Assembly: GCA_016785225.1 (NCBI GenBank)
Contig: JAFBJZ010000782.1
Location: 806,001 to 870,000 of the forward strand
Reading direction: 5' to 3'
From: Psettodes erumei
Lineage: Eukaryota > Chordata > Actinopteri > Pleuronectiformes > Psettodidae
Length of the DNA stretch: 64,000 nucleotides
In this document: positions 1-15,087 of the stretch, piece by piece
Position numbering within the stretch: position 1 is the first letter of the stretch
Layout: each line of letters begins with the position of its first letter
The notes under the pieces: generated by a model
Seen by the model: only the letters and a program-made list of their open reading frames with translations
Databases searched by the model: none
What the model was told of the DNA's origin: nothing
Made by a program: the position numbers and the translations under genes

Positions 1-435
1 GCAGGTGTTTTTCACACGACTGCCCAACCCCTCAGCCCCGTCAGCTGGAACTGGCTACGAGAACAAACTCCCGTTTTGATTTCAAACTTTTTTCTTTCTT
101 CTCATCGATCAAGTTATTTAAACACATCTAATATTCGATGCAGACAAATATGCTGAATGTACAACAGCGAAATCAATGTCTGAGTGTGTGTCATGAGCTT
201 ATTCAGCCAGCACACAGTATTGATTATTACTATTGATAATAAACCTGTCAGGAGGTGGTGTCATATTCTGTGGAACATGTCTGCAGGATGGCAAGCCATG
301 CACTATGAGTGTGTTACGGCTTAAGGATTAATCAAAGGATGAACAAATTTCCAAAGTGATACGCTACAAACAGAGGAATAACAACCGCTCCCGGAACCCT
401 GCAGAGCTTCTGCATCCCGCCGACAATCAGCTTTC

Positions 436-900
436 TGTTATGATCCATGTCCTTTCGGGTTTCTGTCTGTGCCCTCTCCTGGTGTTATCTGTTAGGGCTC
501 CCCCTGGTGTTCTTTCCCCTTTTTTGGTTAATCATATGACTAATTCCTCGCACCTGTGCCTCGTTTGATCATCACTCCCCAGTCTATTTAAACCTGCCTC
601 ACACTTCCCTGGTGTCGAATCGTGACCATTTCATCCCTGAGCCGAGAACTCTGTACGCTAGCCTGATCTGTTTTCGTAGACACGTTTTTGCCTGACCACC
701 GTTTCTTGCCCTAGCCTGTTGGATTTTTTCGCTGTTTCTCTGGTTTTTGACTCGGACTGTTTGACTACGCCTCTGGTTTTGCTGCCCTGGTTTTCTGACC
801 CTGATTACGGACTTGTTACACAGATTTTTGGATTTGCGGATTTTGGATTGTCGATAATAAAGATCATTGCCAGCACACACTGTCTTGCCCCTGGTTCCTG
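436..900 (+). mobile_element. solo-LTR-like interspersed repeat, copy 1
   Basis: The block begins TGTTATGATCC, carries a TATTTAAA promoter-like box at 585-592 and an AATAAA signal at 856-861, and has no internal coding region. Its first 258 bases (436-693) match 55695-55942 closely, which proves it is a dispersed repeat. The layout (TG start, TATA-like box, polyadenylation signal near the end) resembles the LTRs of teleost Ty3/gypsy elements. The right boundary is unclear: I see no clean CA end and no target-site duplication. The family name is not assigned. Confidence 0.5.
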
Positions 901-3900
901 ATGTGGAGGTTGATTTAACATTGCAAAGAACAAACAGCAGTTAACCCGAACATATGTCAGCGTGTTTAAACGCAGACCATAAACTGAATATCAATCATTA
1001 AGCTTGAGACAGCAGTCGGTCTGTAAACGTGACGTGCACGTGGTGCTGAAGCAGAAGCTGCGCCCTTCCTTTCCAGCTAAATTTAACACAGGCACAAACC
1101 ATGTCTTCTATTTTCTTTTTTTCCCTCCTTAAAGATCTGTCCGTCTGACATCTTTCTTACAAGGTATAAACAACGGTCTGATGTGGTCGGGCGTGTCGTG
1201 CAGCTCTAAGCATTTTTGTTGGGATGGTGACCCATTTTAAAATGCTGAGGGGAATCCACAACAAACTCCCAGCGTCTCTCTGGGTGTCCTGAGGAAACTA
1301 TACGTTTTGAGCAGCACTTCCAGAAACCACACTCCGGGCCTGGCTGCAGACCATTCAATAACAAGTGAGTCCCACGCAGCTGTAACGACAGTTGAGACTG
1401 CTGCTGTGCAAACCAGAAACAGACCTAATGATCTCGGGCAGCTGAATAATTTAAGAAGCAGATGCTGTAGCGAAGAGTAAAGTTTCTCCGGGTGTATTCC
1501 TGCTCAATCAACTGTTGGCGGACACAGCTGTCAATAGCACACAGTGCAGCAATCCCAGGCATGGCAGCTTCAAGTTTGAAGCGGCTTTGCCCCGCGGCGC
1601 TGCGGCGGAAAGCACCGGTAAAACGGCTTTTAAAACAAAATGGCCAATTAATCAAGCGCATCGTTAAAGCTGGTATAAAACAAATGGCGGGGAATCCTGC
1701 GTTCCCATCACATTCCATTGCGTCGCAAGCCATCTTATTGCTTTTCTCATTATTGGGCTCTCGTTTTTCCTGAGGCGTTAGGGAACCTGTCATTAAGTAG
1801 ATGAGAAAATGGAAATACATCTTCTTTTTTTTTTATCTGATTGTGCTTCCGAAGACAAAGTCCTGCGCAGGATTGGCTCACAAGGCCCCGTATCCTCTTG
1901 TTTTAATTAGGAGTAAGTGCGTCAAGGTTACAGCGGCTCCAGAGTGCCGGCGTTCCCACACTGCTGGCTCTATCCTCTGCATGTGTATGCACGGGGGCTG
2001 GACTGATATACAGCTGTATAGAAGCAGAGTAGGGCGGATGATAATTTATGCGATCTCACAACCTTGAGAAAAGTACAACTATCACACATAAAATGTTGCT
2101 CAGAACTGACAGTTGCTTGCACTGCGGCCATGTACTAAAGGACACTCGAAGCATTATTGTTTCTCGTGGTGACTGAGCAGCCGATGATGCTGACACGTAC
2201 GTGACATGAAGCTAGTAAAAGGTTATGAGCACAAGCACTGCATGAACACAAGGCAGTCGCTAATTTATCAGCTGTCCTGCATCCGTCCTTTAAATGAGCA
2301 CGGCAAACCTGCAGGACCTTCCTACAGCACCCTCCGATTTGAACACAGTACATTTGGGAACATTTGTAAATCTTTTAATATTCTCTCAAGCGTCCTTAAC
2401 CAGAGGTAATGTACAAGTACTCAAGTTGAATATTTCAGCAGCCTCTCCTCTACTGGCCTGCGACGCCAGCCAGGCCTCCTCTAATTAACGGAGGAGGAAG
2501 CGCAGACGACAGGCGTGTCAGCAGGGGTGCACTGGGGGGCTGGGGGGGACAGGCCTCTGGTTTCATGGAGTTCTTCCACGAGAACCTTTCCTCCCCACCT
2601 GCAGCACGGCTCCTGCAGTGATCTCGGAGATGTGGGGTGGCAGCCGAACCTTCACCCCCCACCCAGCCTCCCCGGGGCGGCTTCAGCCTACACGTTTACA
2701 ATGTCTCACACACGCTCGCACACCTTTTGAGCACGAAGCTCGCTGAAAGCTTCCACAATTTCTTGTGGCAGGTTTTCTTTGCACAAAAACAAAAAACAAA
2801 CAAATGGGTGGATTCATTTCATTTCCTCCTATTATTTTTTAGTTCCTGTACATCTTTTGCTGTCACTGACAGACTCAGGAGCAGCACAGGACACAGTGGC
2901 CGTAGTTGCAGTTGAGACTACAACTCAACACTGTGAGCATAAGAACAACAGGATTCCCTGTATGTCGGCTACTATTTACATGGCCGAGTGGGCCAGACAT
3001 GCAAATTAAGAAACCAGTACATAAATTACATTAAGATGCACCAGAGCAGTGAAAGCGTTCCAGTGCTCTAACTGCCATAATTAAATATTAATAACTAATC
3101 AACCTCATCACTATTATCATGGACCACATTCCTGTTGGCTTTGTGCCATTCCCTGGCATTATTCAGTAACAGGTTTCAGTGCTGAGCGGGAGGTATTTGT
3201 TCTACAGTATTTTTTCCCAAATAACACAGGAGCCTGACTGACAAGACAAAAGCCCAAAGCAGATTTCTGGTTATCAATCAAACCGGTCTTCAGCGACACT
3301 GTGGATTTCTAAAAGGCTGCCTTCCTGATTCACACAAATCAAATTCGAGCAGAAGAAAACATGTCAGTTCTGCCAGTCAGCCAGCCAATCGTCAGAGGCA
3401 TTCAGCTGTCTGGTTAGAAGTAAGCTAATTTAAACCAGCGAGGCCTGTAATGATCTCACCAATAGTAACATCACCCGCGCTGACATCTGAAGACAATTAA
3501 ACACCTAAGCGATGCGATATTTCTGCGCACTGCTTCTAAATCCAATATGATGTGAAGATTAACTGGGAGTACACCCCTAGCGGGGCGCATCATCCTGGGC
3601 TGTCAATTACTGTGGGCTGTTATTGCAGAGCAGTGTTTCTGGATGACTTTGAGTACTTTATCATCATTCAGCGTCTTTCGATTGAATTTGGAATATGCCC
3701 TCTATCTCGCATGAGTTTTATTATTCCCAGACTGCAAGGGGTTTTTTTAAGCCCTCTCCATCGAGGCAAGAGGCCAGGAGAAAGGAGGTGAGGCACGAGG
3801 TGCAAAGAGAAGAGGGGGTGGAGGTGAGCAAGATGAATGTCACCAAGCAGCGCAGTTCATCATCTCAGAAGCCTATCTGAGGGTGGCGGTCAGGGAAAAT

Positions 3901-6900
3901 GTGATCCCGCGCTTCCCCCTGTACCCCTCTATCAAGGTCAAGCCATATTGGAAAAACAAGGAGAGGATGAGAGAAATGAAAGAGCATCGCCAGGGGCAAA
4001 GACGGGCAGGTCAAACCCAGCGTACAATCAGCCCCTCAGCGAAATGTTAGCCAGCAAAGTGGAAACCGTCGCGCGACTCGCCGGCGTACTGGATACCGCA
4101 GGCTACAACCTGAGCGAGGAAGGTGTTTGACAGCAGGGGGTTTCATGCCCGAAACTCTGACAGAACCCCATTGTCAGCGAGTTAATGAATACATGAGCTG
4201 AACGCAGCATGAATGCTGCCTTAGTTAACGGAAACACTGGCTTTACAGGGTGACAGGGCAAGCTGCTCGCAGTGCTGATTCAAACTGCCAGGCTAGCTGC
4301 TAACATTAGCTGCCCGTCTCAAACACGGGGGGGGATGCGATCGACGAGATCTATTTTATGAAGAGTAACTTTCTGTCAGCCTTTGCCCTCTCCTGATTTC
4401 ATCAAACATTAAAATTATAGAAAGAAAAGGGTTATGTGTGAAATATGTTCCAACAAATGGCTGTGACATAACCACTGGCCTCCCACCGCCTTTCTCCAGC
4501 GAAGCAGAAATGTTAAATAATTTGCATGAGTTTGGGGTGAATGTTGCCACTGCATCCAGTCACGGTGTCTTGATCATGGCCAACCACGCTGCACAAGACA
4601 GGAGCAGGAAAGAGCAGACAGTGAAACAGACACGGCTGAGTAAGAAGGCAAATGTAAAAGCAGAAGTTTCCCCAGCTTACTGCGCCGTTCTAATTCTGGC
4701 TGTAGCACCTGCAACGAATACTCAGTGATGTCGAGAGAAAAACTGCCGTGACCTTTCTGAAACTGGGCGTTCAAAGTCTTCAAATATAACAACGGAAGTC
4801 GCTAATGGATGCAGGACCTTTCACTGGCTTCTTAACTAAGATCCGCAGGCGGGAAAATGATGGTTTTTCTCCTTTAAATGATAGAGGACTAAAGTGAGAC
4901 AGCGCTCCACAGCACACCTCCATTACCTGCGACATGCACAATATTTAAACCTCCGGCAATGACAGAAACACGGAGAGGAAAATAACACCTTATACCCCGC
5001 TCCGAAAAAAAATTACACACTTTGCACAAACCGAACAAAAAGCGCTCAACAACAGAATCCACCCACATGCTCTTCTCAGAAATCAGCAAAGTCACGATAA
5101 GAATGCAACGCTTGCGCTGGGTTTGGTGGGATAACGGCAGGGTGTCTGGGCTCCGAGCGCACACAGCCCGAGCCAAGCATTGTTGGACTCATCCAAGGTG
5201 GGGATGGGTGCGTTTTGAACTCTCTGTTCTCCGTCCAGATGTTTCTTGTTGTCTGCCTAAGTGCTGGGGAGGGGAGGGGGATTACACAACTCTCTGTCTC
5301 TCTCTCACACTCACTATCTGAGCCGCCACGGGCCCATGCTCAGCAGGAAGTAGGAAGCTGTGAATTTCCTCAGCCGAGGAGAGGGAAGACAAAGAAAGAT
5401 GAATCAACCCTGTCCTTACTAATTGCAGTTTACAGGCACGTATGTAATTGTTATTGTGACTGCGATCTGTTTTCTCCAGCATTTTCACACCGCTGTCCTG
5501 AAGAGAATATTACACATCACGCGTCGGTTACCTGAGAAGGAGAAACCCATTTCAGTCTTATTCTACTCTGATGCAGCACCTCTCATATTTTCAGTCCCTT
5601 TAATATCAACTATGTGCAGATATCCGTAAACACCTCTTTATTGTAATTCAATACAGCTCGGGAAATGGCAGCCTCCGAAATGAAATGTGGCAATACAGTA
5701 AACACTAAAACATTACAACCTTCATTAGGTGGGGATTTATTGCAGGGCATATGTGTCAGATTGTATTGAATATAGCTAGCTGTACACAGTAAAGAGGCAG
5801 TTGAGGCTACCGGCCTATATAACAGACCTGTCTCAAAACTGCTGAAACGTCAGGACACCTTCAATATCGCATCTGTGTTTACTCGTACTTTGTCTCATGG
5901 AGAATTAAACCATGACAATTCAACATTTGTAAAACACTCCCAAAAGGAGAGCTATTTTTGACTGTGAACTCGATCCAGCGCTGCTATGGAAAGAGAAACT
6001 AAACTGTGAGTGTTTGGCACAATGCTGAAGCCCACAAGGAAGAGAGAAAAAAAAACAAAAAACAACTCTTTGAGCAAATGTGCTGGGTAAGCAACTGCAT
6101 TCAACAGCAAGTGTATTCAGCCGAGTACGGGTGACTTTTATTGAGTTTGCTTTAAGGTCCTTCAGCGCATGTTGTGTTGTGTTGGAACAATGATCCAGGC
6201 ACCATCTCTGAGTCCTGCTTTGCTGCCACAGCCTCGTGTGGTGAAGGCAAATCTCCACCTGCTTACGATGTGGAGAACCAGATGAAGACTGTACATCAGT
6301 GTGAGGGACATGCTCAATTTCACAGCAGAAAGCCACTAAAAGCTTCCTGTCAGTCAGACTCTCTGCAAGTCCACCTTCTGTTCACAGGCCCCCCCATCCT
6401 CTGTGTTTCCCCCAGGAGCTTTCTCCATTAATTCTAAATTGTTTAGCTTTTCTCTCTTCACACTCCACTGCTTTCATTATGCTAACACCAAACTGGTGGC
6501 AGGTTTCACTTTTTTTTAAGAAACAGGATGGAGAAAGCTCAGGCGCTCTTTGTGTAGCTGGCACTTGTGTTAGTTGTTTTTTTAATATGGTCAGTCAACG
6601 AGGGACAGGAAAACTTGGAGATGTTCAATTTTCCCTGAGAGAAAAGAAAAGACCCATTTTATTTCCCTTACCTGCTGAGCGAAATGTCCAAGGCGGTGAG
6701 AGTGCTGTTATGGACATTAACGAAAAAAGGCTGCGAAAACAAAACGACTTGTAGCCTCATTCGTGAACCAGCGAAGAAGCCATGCTGCAACCCCATATGT
6801 CCAGCGGCGTGTATCTTTTTACTCACATGGTACAAACAGGCGACAGGGAAGTGCAGCGTTGCTGCTGAGAGACAGAGACAGACAGTAACACGACGCAGGG

Positions 6901-9900
6901 GCTGCAATATGAAAGAAAGCAGGCCCTCACACCGCGGACCACATATAAACACAGCGGCACATCTACAGCTCTGAAGTGTCGAGTGAAGCGTTTTCAAAAC
7001 GTTCCGGCGTTGCACCAGTCGTCGTAATATAATATGTACATTCTCAGTACTGGCCATTATCTGATTAATGTTTCCTGCGGGCTTTTTCAGTTTTCTCTGC
7101 CTCGTCTCATCTTTCCTGTCCGCTGGGGGGTGAAAAAAAAGGATGTCTTGGATTGTTATGAAAATGCAGCGAGATAACTTCTGAAGCAGATAAAAGCTTA
7201 AAGTGGGTTTTTCGTGGGCCTTTGTTAACAGTGACAATTACAATGCAATTAGCATGCAAGATGGCAGCTTATTTCAGATACATAATGGAAAAAAAGACGA
7301 ACAATTGAGGATTTTAAGGACTCTTCCAGCTGGTTTGAAACCTACCGAATACAAATGAATGTCTGTCTGACAAGGTGGACCTGTTTTCTCTGTATTAGGA
7401 TAGTGGGGCAGTTAAAAAGGCCGACCTTCAATTGCATAACTTGGACTTGGTCCTGCTCACAAGGGCCTGCCGCTGCTAAAATGTTTCTGAGCATGGAACT
7501 GCAACTGGAGATGCTGGGTGATACTTTACTGCATCAACAAGTAAGAGTACGTAAGTAAAATAATAAGTCATGTACAATGTATGCACAATATTACATCATA
7601 GAAATGAAAAAAATGCAGTGAATGTGAAGCCAACAGCGACAAAATAGAGCAGGTTGGAAAGGTACTGTAACAGAACACCAAATCTACGACGGGGATGAGT
7701 TTAAAATTACAAATCTCAAAGAAGGCTGCGCTGAAGGTGGGGCAAGAGGAAATGCTCTCTTCCGCCCTCCATAACCTGCAACACCATTCCACTTTGTTTG
7801 CATGATTAACAAGAGACTGAGCCGTGGCAAAGATCAATAAGCACTGGCCTTTTACGGGATTGAGTGGAACGCTGTAACCCTACCTCTGTGCCCTTCCTAT
7901 TCCACAGCCAATTATGTGATATGATCAATACGCGTCAGTAATGGGATATCGGCGCTTCTTGTGGCGATTCTGTGGCAAAGGCCAGAAAAATCCATGGCCA
8001 GCGCAACATATAAACACTCCTCCTATACTTAACTGCCACCAGGCAGTGCATCACCGGGGTGCACGGCGTTTGATTCCTTTGGCAAAGATATAGAGGAAAT
8101 ATGAAGCTTTTTATCTTTCCCCTAGAAAGAGGCTGCTTGTGTTGTGCGAGCGTGCAGCTGGGGGTGGAGGTGTCCTGGGGGAGGGAGGGTACTGTGCCTC
8201 TCCCTGCAGCACAATCCAGATCCTAATCTGTCCCCGACCACAGGAAACAGCCACAATCCTCCCGCCACCACAACAACCCGTGTTGGACTCCTGGCAACAG
8301 CGCTGTTGTGACAGCTCACCATGTAACGGGCTAAGTGTCATTACACACAATCATGTTGGAAGACAGATGCCCGTCAAGGCCTGGCAACTGCTTAACAAAT
8401 GAAGAGTTAAAATCAATTAAAGAAGGAGAAGGAAAAAAAAAAGATCTTCTGCGGTCCAGTTTGAGAAAGACGGCAGGGGGAGAGAGTCAGCCATCTGGCT
8501 CGCCACCACACAGACAGGACGCCAGCCTCGCCTTTCTTGTTTCTCCGTGGAGCGACGGCGCCCAGCAGAGCACGGCTGGCTGCAGAACGATTCAGGCGCC
8601 ATTCCACCGCATGCCCATGCTAATCACCCCCCAACAGCCAAGATGCAGATGGAGCCTCTTTAGAAATCAGACGGTGTCCATAAGGCTCCATGATCTCTTT
8701 GTCCATCCCTGGTGGAATGGTGGTTCTGCTTCCTCCAAGTGTAATGTGTCCCCAGGGGTTATTTAGATAGGATAATTGTGAGTCTCCTGATTTTTTTTTT
8801 TTTAGATCTGCAAGAGTTTAAGGATATTCAACTGTCACTTATAAATACGATCTCCACTCTTGACACTGAAATGCTTTTTACTAGATTTGCGGTAAGCCGC
8901 ATGTACATGACATCACTTAAATTCTCCCTCTCAGACTGAAAGATTAGGTCAACTCGGAGTTCCCCGCATAAACGCTGTGCTCGCATTTCAGACTAACAGC
9001 ATTCCCCGAGGAATGCAGCGGGGAGAGTGAAGAAAGGGGCGGATGAGTGTTCTGAAGCTTTCCGGCAGAGGAGCGTTTTGAAATGCACGCGATAAAATGC
9101 ACTGCTCTGGTTTTCAGTACCGATGGGCTGAGTCACGTTCGAGCTGCTGTAAAAGACCAACTGAAGAGTGCTAATAAATAATAATATGACATAGTGCAAT
9201 GTATCAGTTTAAGAATATGCAGCATGGAGCAGAAAATCCTGCTTTAATTGCTCTATGCTGGATATCCAATGCTACCAAAGGTAGTTTCCCTTCTATAATG
9301 TCACAGAAGTTATATTTTATTACCATCTTCATAATTTTGGAGGCTTTCCCCTTGGTGCACTCTGGAGCCAACTCAAAATACAGAAAGCAAACAAGATCAA
9401 ATCAAAATGTCCTTCTTTGTCACTACCTCTTGCCTCCGTGCAGACACGAGTCACCTCCCAAAAACTTGGGTGGGCAGCTCTCTTCATTATTAAAAGTTGA
9501 GGATACTCGTCTGACACTGAATCCCAGTTAGCAAAATTACGCCTGTGTAGCTGGAGTATATCTGTTTTTTCTCAAGTTTCTGATGACCACAGTACATCAC
9601 AGCCCTGTGCTGAGCCATGTTAAACAACTGTCAGACAATAATATAGAACCAGCCCAACAGCGATCCACCCACGAGGCTTAATCTTTCCGTCTGTTAGCCC
9701 CGTCGTAAATCAAACTGAGCAGTGATATTAACACATTCACCTCTGTAAAATAAAAGCACAGCAGGGCTTTAAAGTAGGACTCAACTCAACCAAGTTGCAA
9801 GAGCTACATTACGTGGCATTTGATCATTATTATTCAATGAGTATTGAATCATTGATTGTATTTATTGTCGGATTAATAATTGAAAACTACATTTACATTC

Positions 9901-12900
9901 TTTCTTCAAATATTTGCCTTTTCTGGGGGGCAAAGTGTTTGCATTGAGCCTAAAAGCTGCTTGTGGTAGTAGTTTAAGTCAGTGGCAGCACATGCAGAGG
10001 TAACAGGTATTGACCGTATGTGGAAAGTCAGACATGAAAGGTGCCTGTTTGAACTCCAAATACACTTCCTGCTTCTTTGTCCTGAAAATTGCAGCATTGT
10101 GTGCGCGGCCGTATATTTGCACTTAATGAATATCGACCACAACTGCTGTGCCATTCAGTCAACAGTTGCATTTCACTATAACCATCACAAAGCACTCATG
10201 CAAACACCACAGAGGTATAAAGAAGCCTTTCAACACCTCTTTTCAGTTACTAAGGGCATTCAAATATTTGTACAGCTGACACATGGATACATTTCAATTT
10301 AACAGGATAAATTCTTACTCAGCCGACAAGAAAATGTCACAACTGGAACAGAGGCAGCTGGGTATTACAAACCTTCTCCACTGGTTTGGTCATTAAGTGT
10401 TTCCCATACACTGACCTGTATACAGCAGCCCACCACAATATCAGACACCAGCAACTGCTTCGTCTGTTACCAGCCAGTGCTTAATTAGTAAAGCAGACGG
10501 TGCAGGAATGCAAAGTGCATAAGAGAGCATTACTGAAAACATGATATCATACATGTCATTTTTATTATTCAAAGGCTGGTACAGCAGCAAGACAACACCA
10601 TTTAGGCCTAACAAACAAATGGGTGCTTACCTTATCTAGTTGTCCAAAACACTCCACATCACTGTCATGTCCTGATTGTCCTCCTCCTCCCTGTTACAGC
10701 TTTTACTCTGCTGGTCTGGGGCCTGTTCTTTAAGCACCTTCAACTCCTCAATGAACTTGTTATATCCACTGTTATCAGGCAACCGCCCCTTAAGATAACA
10801 TGCCATCCTCCAGGTTCTTAACCAAACTCAGGGAAGAAAAAAAAACATGTAGCTATGTGTTTAGTCACTGGGTTTCCCTCCTGTTGCCATGGTAGTCCCC
10901 CTGCTCTTGTTCGTGATCGTGGCTAGCTGCTAGCTGCCGCCAAACTCGTCTTCAGTTGCTAAAGCTAGCATTAGCATTAGCACCGGGACTGCCCCAGTTT
11001 GTCACCACCCAGACTCATTTAGAAGCAAATTCAGGCCACTCTTCTTTTCTTTTGAAAAACAATAACAAGTTTAACTGTCTTTTAGACATTTTTACTTTGC
11101 AGTTTAATACTTGTAATACTCGCCTATTAGCCTTTTTTTTTTTCTTCTGTGCACCTAGCAGCCTAATTACCCAGCACATGCTTTTCACTTTTCCCGATGG
11201 TTAGAACAAAGAGGATCTCCCGACTTTTTTCCTAAGGAAGGCTACATCTAACCTAATAAATGTGAAATTGCTTGAAACCTGGTCTAAAAATAAAATAAAA
11301 TTAGGGATATATTATTTCGCATTATTACTTTTGCTTTTACACAAAGAGAGGTACTGGATCCCACCATACCCCCCATACCCCCCCCTCCACAGATAGCTGC
11401 CACCGGTTTGTGGGAAACACTGTCATTTGTTACTTATGTTTTCAAGAAAATACTTCTTGTTCGACCAAGTTGATCCTAAGACTGTCCTTCAACTTGAGCA
11501 AGTGCAAGCTCCTTCCTGCATGTCTCAAAACTGAAGCTGAAAACAAATTTCAGCAGTTTTGTGTGAATAAATGTTTGATTTAACATTAATAACACAATTG
11601 GTTATTTTAGTTGTGATGTAATGAACCATACCATAAAAGCAAGACACTGATACAGCTCATTTAGAAACTATAGCAATGGACTAGCAAACCTAAACCATGG
11701 GCTTTCTACTGTGAAGCGTTGTAGGGCTTTCACTACATATTTTGTCACTGCTCTGTGACATTCATTAACTCTCTCTTCCCTCATTTTTTCCTTTCGCTTT
11801 GAGGAAAAACAGGGGCTGCTCCTTATGGGGGTGGGGGAGTGTAATGCGGCTCCAGAAGCTGCAGCTGCACAAATAAAAACACCACACAGAAAATAATATT
11901 GATTTGACTTTACCATTTAGTGAGTATCATTTCAATAAATTGATGTTTTTTTGCCTGCTGTACGCACTTAAATTTACCTGAGGGGGGAATTCCGTGCAAT
12001 GCTACAGGTCACAGAGTTTTGCAGGTTACAGAACAGAACACTTGTCGTTGTCAAATGCCATAAGTTCTTGCTTTAACATTTTGGTTGAAAGATGAATACA
12101 CTCAGAAAGTGAGGAGCGAGGAAATGGGTATTCAGATGGATGCTATCTGCAACCTCAACGATACCACTAAATCCTGCATGGTGGTCCTTTAAGCTCATTG
12201 GCCACATTTGCTTTCTTATTATTTTTGTGTATGGCATCACTCTTTTTTTCTCTGCCAGTGCCTCTAGTGTCAAAAAGTGAGGCTAGCTGCGCTGAGAATG
12301 TGAATGAAGGTTTCACAAGGGATTTTAAGGCTGCAAAGTTGAACAAATGTGGTTATTTTGCCCACTTGGAACAAGATGCATAAGGGGATCGGCTGTCAGA
12401 ACCAACCTCTAATTGATAAAAACAATTATCTGCCCTTTGTACTGTTTTTATGATATGATAAAATCTCACAGCCTGCCATTGATAGTGACAGGTTGAGACA
12501 AAGGCTATTTCCATCCATAAACATTGTTTATCAGCCACTGCGGGAAATGTCAACACACTAGCCCCATGAATATCAAAAGTTTCAGTTGAAAAGATTTTCA
12601 TGACTTTAGGAGAAGGATTGCCTCATGCAAAAGGTTAGAAACCCCCAGCATACACCCATTCACTCCTTGTCAATCCCATTAGCTACCAGTAACACTGTCC
12701 CAGCTGTGCAACCAAGGACCTGTCTCTAACGAGCTCCATTAGCAGTATTACCTGCATCCCACAGGCACTGGGGTCACAGAGGTCAACAGTAGACCAAACG
12801 TGGAGATTAAATTACCCCTGAGGGAGGCAGGGGTGGGTGGTGCTCTACAGTAGTCACCACCTCCCTCCCCACACTGTGGGCACAAACAGAGATTTCAGAA

Positions 12901-13722
12901 TGGTAGGTGGGATGGCATTTACCGTGTCGTTTTCCGGTTCATACACTCCCTCTGATCTTATTTTCAACACTGCAGAGCTCTTTGAGATGGGGCTTTCAGT
13001 GGCAGAAGCATAACAAGCAATCATCCGCTACATACTTGTGCAGTTAACTCAAGAAGCTAAGGAAAATGACTGAATATACTAAAAAAAAAGATACTTAAAG
13101 CATTTTTCATTATTTCTTTTATTTGCCAACCAAAAGAGGATGTGGAAATGAATATTTAAAACATTAAATCAGACCACTGTGTAATAAGAAAGGGTTTGCA
13201 ATAAGTGCGCAAATATGAGACATACCATCCTACTCCATAGCTGAATGGCACTTTTGAGCGTCTTTAAGCTCAATGGTTGTTTTGGATTTGTGGCACATTT
13301 ACTGTACGGTTCAGTTTTCCACTCTTCCTGAACCCAGCCAGGTACATGTTGTGCCTAAATGTAACCAAACTATTACTGCTCCACAAGCTTAATTGCATCT
13401 TCATTGTTGTAACCATGACAACGAATTCCTGGCACACCTTTCCGTTGGGTCACTATTTCAGGAGACAATCCTCTGTGTTGCATCAGGGAGTAGGGACAAA
13501 CTACCTACTGCATATGGTCGATCAGGTTGAAGGACTTGAATATTTACGGTGGGAGAAGCTCAATTACTGTGAGTGGAAGCGTTGGACTCCACGTGAGCTC
13601 TGGATCCCCGCTGAGCACCGAGAAGCTGCAGGAGAGCTCTGGGCTCAGCCAACGGTGATTCAATCTAAGCACAGGTACTGCAACATCCCTCACACATACT
13701 CACAGACATACATATACAAAGA

Positions 13723-13726
<4 letters not shown>

Positions 13727-13753
<27 letters not shown>
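13727..13753. repeat. (CA)n microsatellite
   Basis: A run of about 13 AC units inside vav2 intron 1. Confidence 0.9.
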
Positions 13754-15060
13754 AAGAAACAAAGCACAGCAGCATACACAAACATATCCGCCTGAGTCAT
13801 CCCAAAGGCATTCACAACTACCTCACTAACAGGAAAAAAAACTGTGCAAAAGTGAGAGCAGAGCTGAGTCTTTGTCTTCCAGACGCAGCCCGAGGCACTG
13901 GATTCTTGATATGTACACTTTGAGCTGTGAAGCATCTCCGAAAAGCAGTGCTCATTAAGCATCCATTTACAACCTTGAGGTAAATACATTTTAAATGCAT
14001 CTCTGCTCTTTAGAAATGCAATCGGGGGTTTTATTTAACGTCTAAACGAAGGTCATCTCGATAGCTTTTGTGCAAAAGCTACTCCACCTCTCCTGGACAA
14101 AAGAAAGCTGTATAAAGTGCACAACTTTGGCACTGTGAAGCAGAAAGATGTGAAGATTAAAATTTCAGTTTTCAGCCACTTGAATTTACATTTTCCAGTG
14201 TTATTTATGCAGCCAGGCTTTGCTGAGCGCTGATTTTCTTATACCCCTCATTTTTATGCCTCTATTATAGACACTTTAACACCTGCAAATTGAAGAGAGA
14301 CTAACCTAATTCACCTCTCAGCTTTATACAAGTAGGTACTAACTTGTGTTTTTTTTCATGTTCACTGTTAAAGCTTAAACTTCTTTGGCATAAGTAATAG
14401 TTTTTGGCCATATAAACTGAAATTATCAGCCTTGATGCTGAAAAAAATTGCATTCTACAGGATGCACTAAAACACAATGATAATGTACAAGAGGACAAAC
14501 TGGGATCAATGCCAACTTTTAAAGTATCCTTGTGATTAGGGTCTGCTAACAGCGGCAACTTGATTGAATGAGTGGGTTACTAGAAAAAACAGAAATGCTT
14601 AATGTTTGTCTGAGTCTTAGTTACACTTTCACCAAAAGCCTCAATCTGGTGCAGGTCACACAGCACTATACCCAACGTCAACCCCCCGCTCTCTGCATCA
14701 AACAAATCTGAGGATTCTCGTTGCATAACGGCTAAGCACGCTGGGAGACAAAACCCAGCCTCGGAAACTATCAATCACCACGGAGCCGTTGATGGGGAGA
14801 AAAATGTTGTCCAGAGCAAATAATGTAATCGCACTTCTTCGCCTCCTCTTCATTTGGCTGAGCCACTGACTCTGTGTTCTGAGTGTTAAAGCACATGCGC
14901 TCTGACCTTTTCCTTATCATAAATCACGAACCACTGTTCTGCTGTCAGGATTTTGTTTAACCCAATTTGTCACCAAGGACACCCCTTCCACCCTCGCTGC
15001 AGATTCACACTTTGGTACTGGAAGCATGGGATTAGTGGGTGGATCAAAGCATGCCATACA

Positions 15061-15087
15061 GACCTCTCTCTCTTTCTCTCTCTCTCA
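15061..15087. repeat. (CT)n-rich simple repeat
   Basis: An interrupted run of CT units (one TTT break) inside vav2 intron 1. Confidence 0.7.

Noticed and set aside
6668..7237. 189-codon open frame on the minus strand in vav2 intron 1
   Set aside because: It begins at TTG, has no recognisable domain, and its composition is that of random DNA. No splice or promoter context supports it.
13277..13795. 172-codon open frame on the plus strand
   Set aside because: It runs through a CA microsatellite (a Thr-His repeat) and has no recognisable domain.
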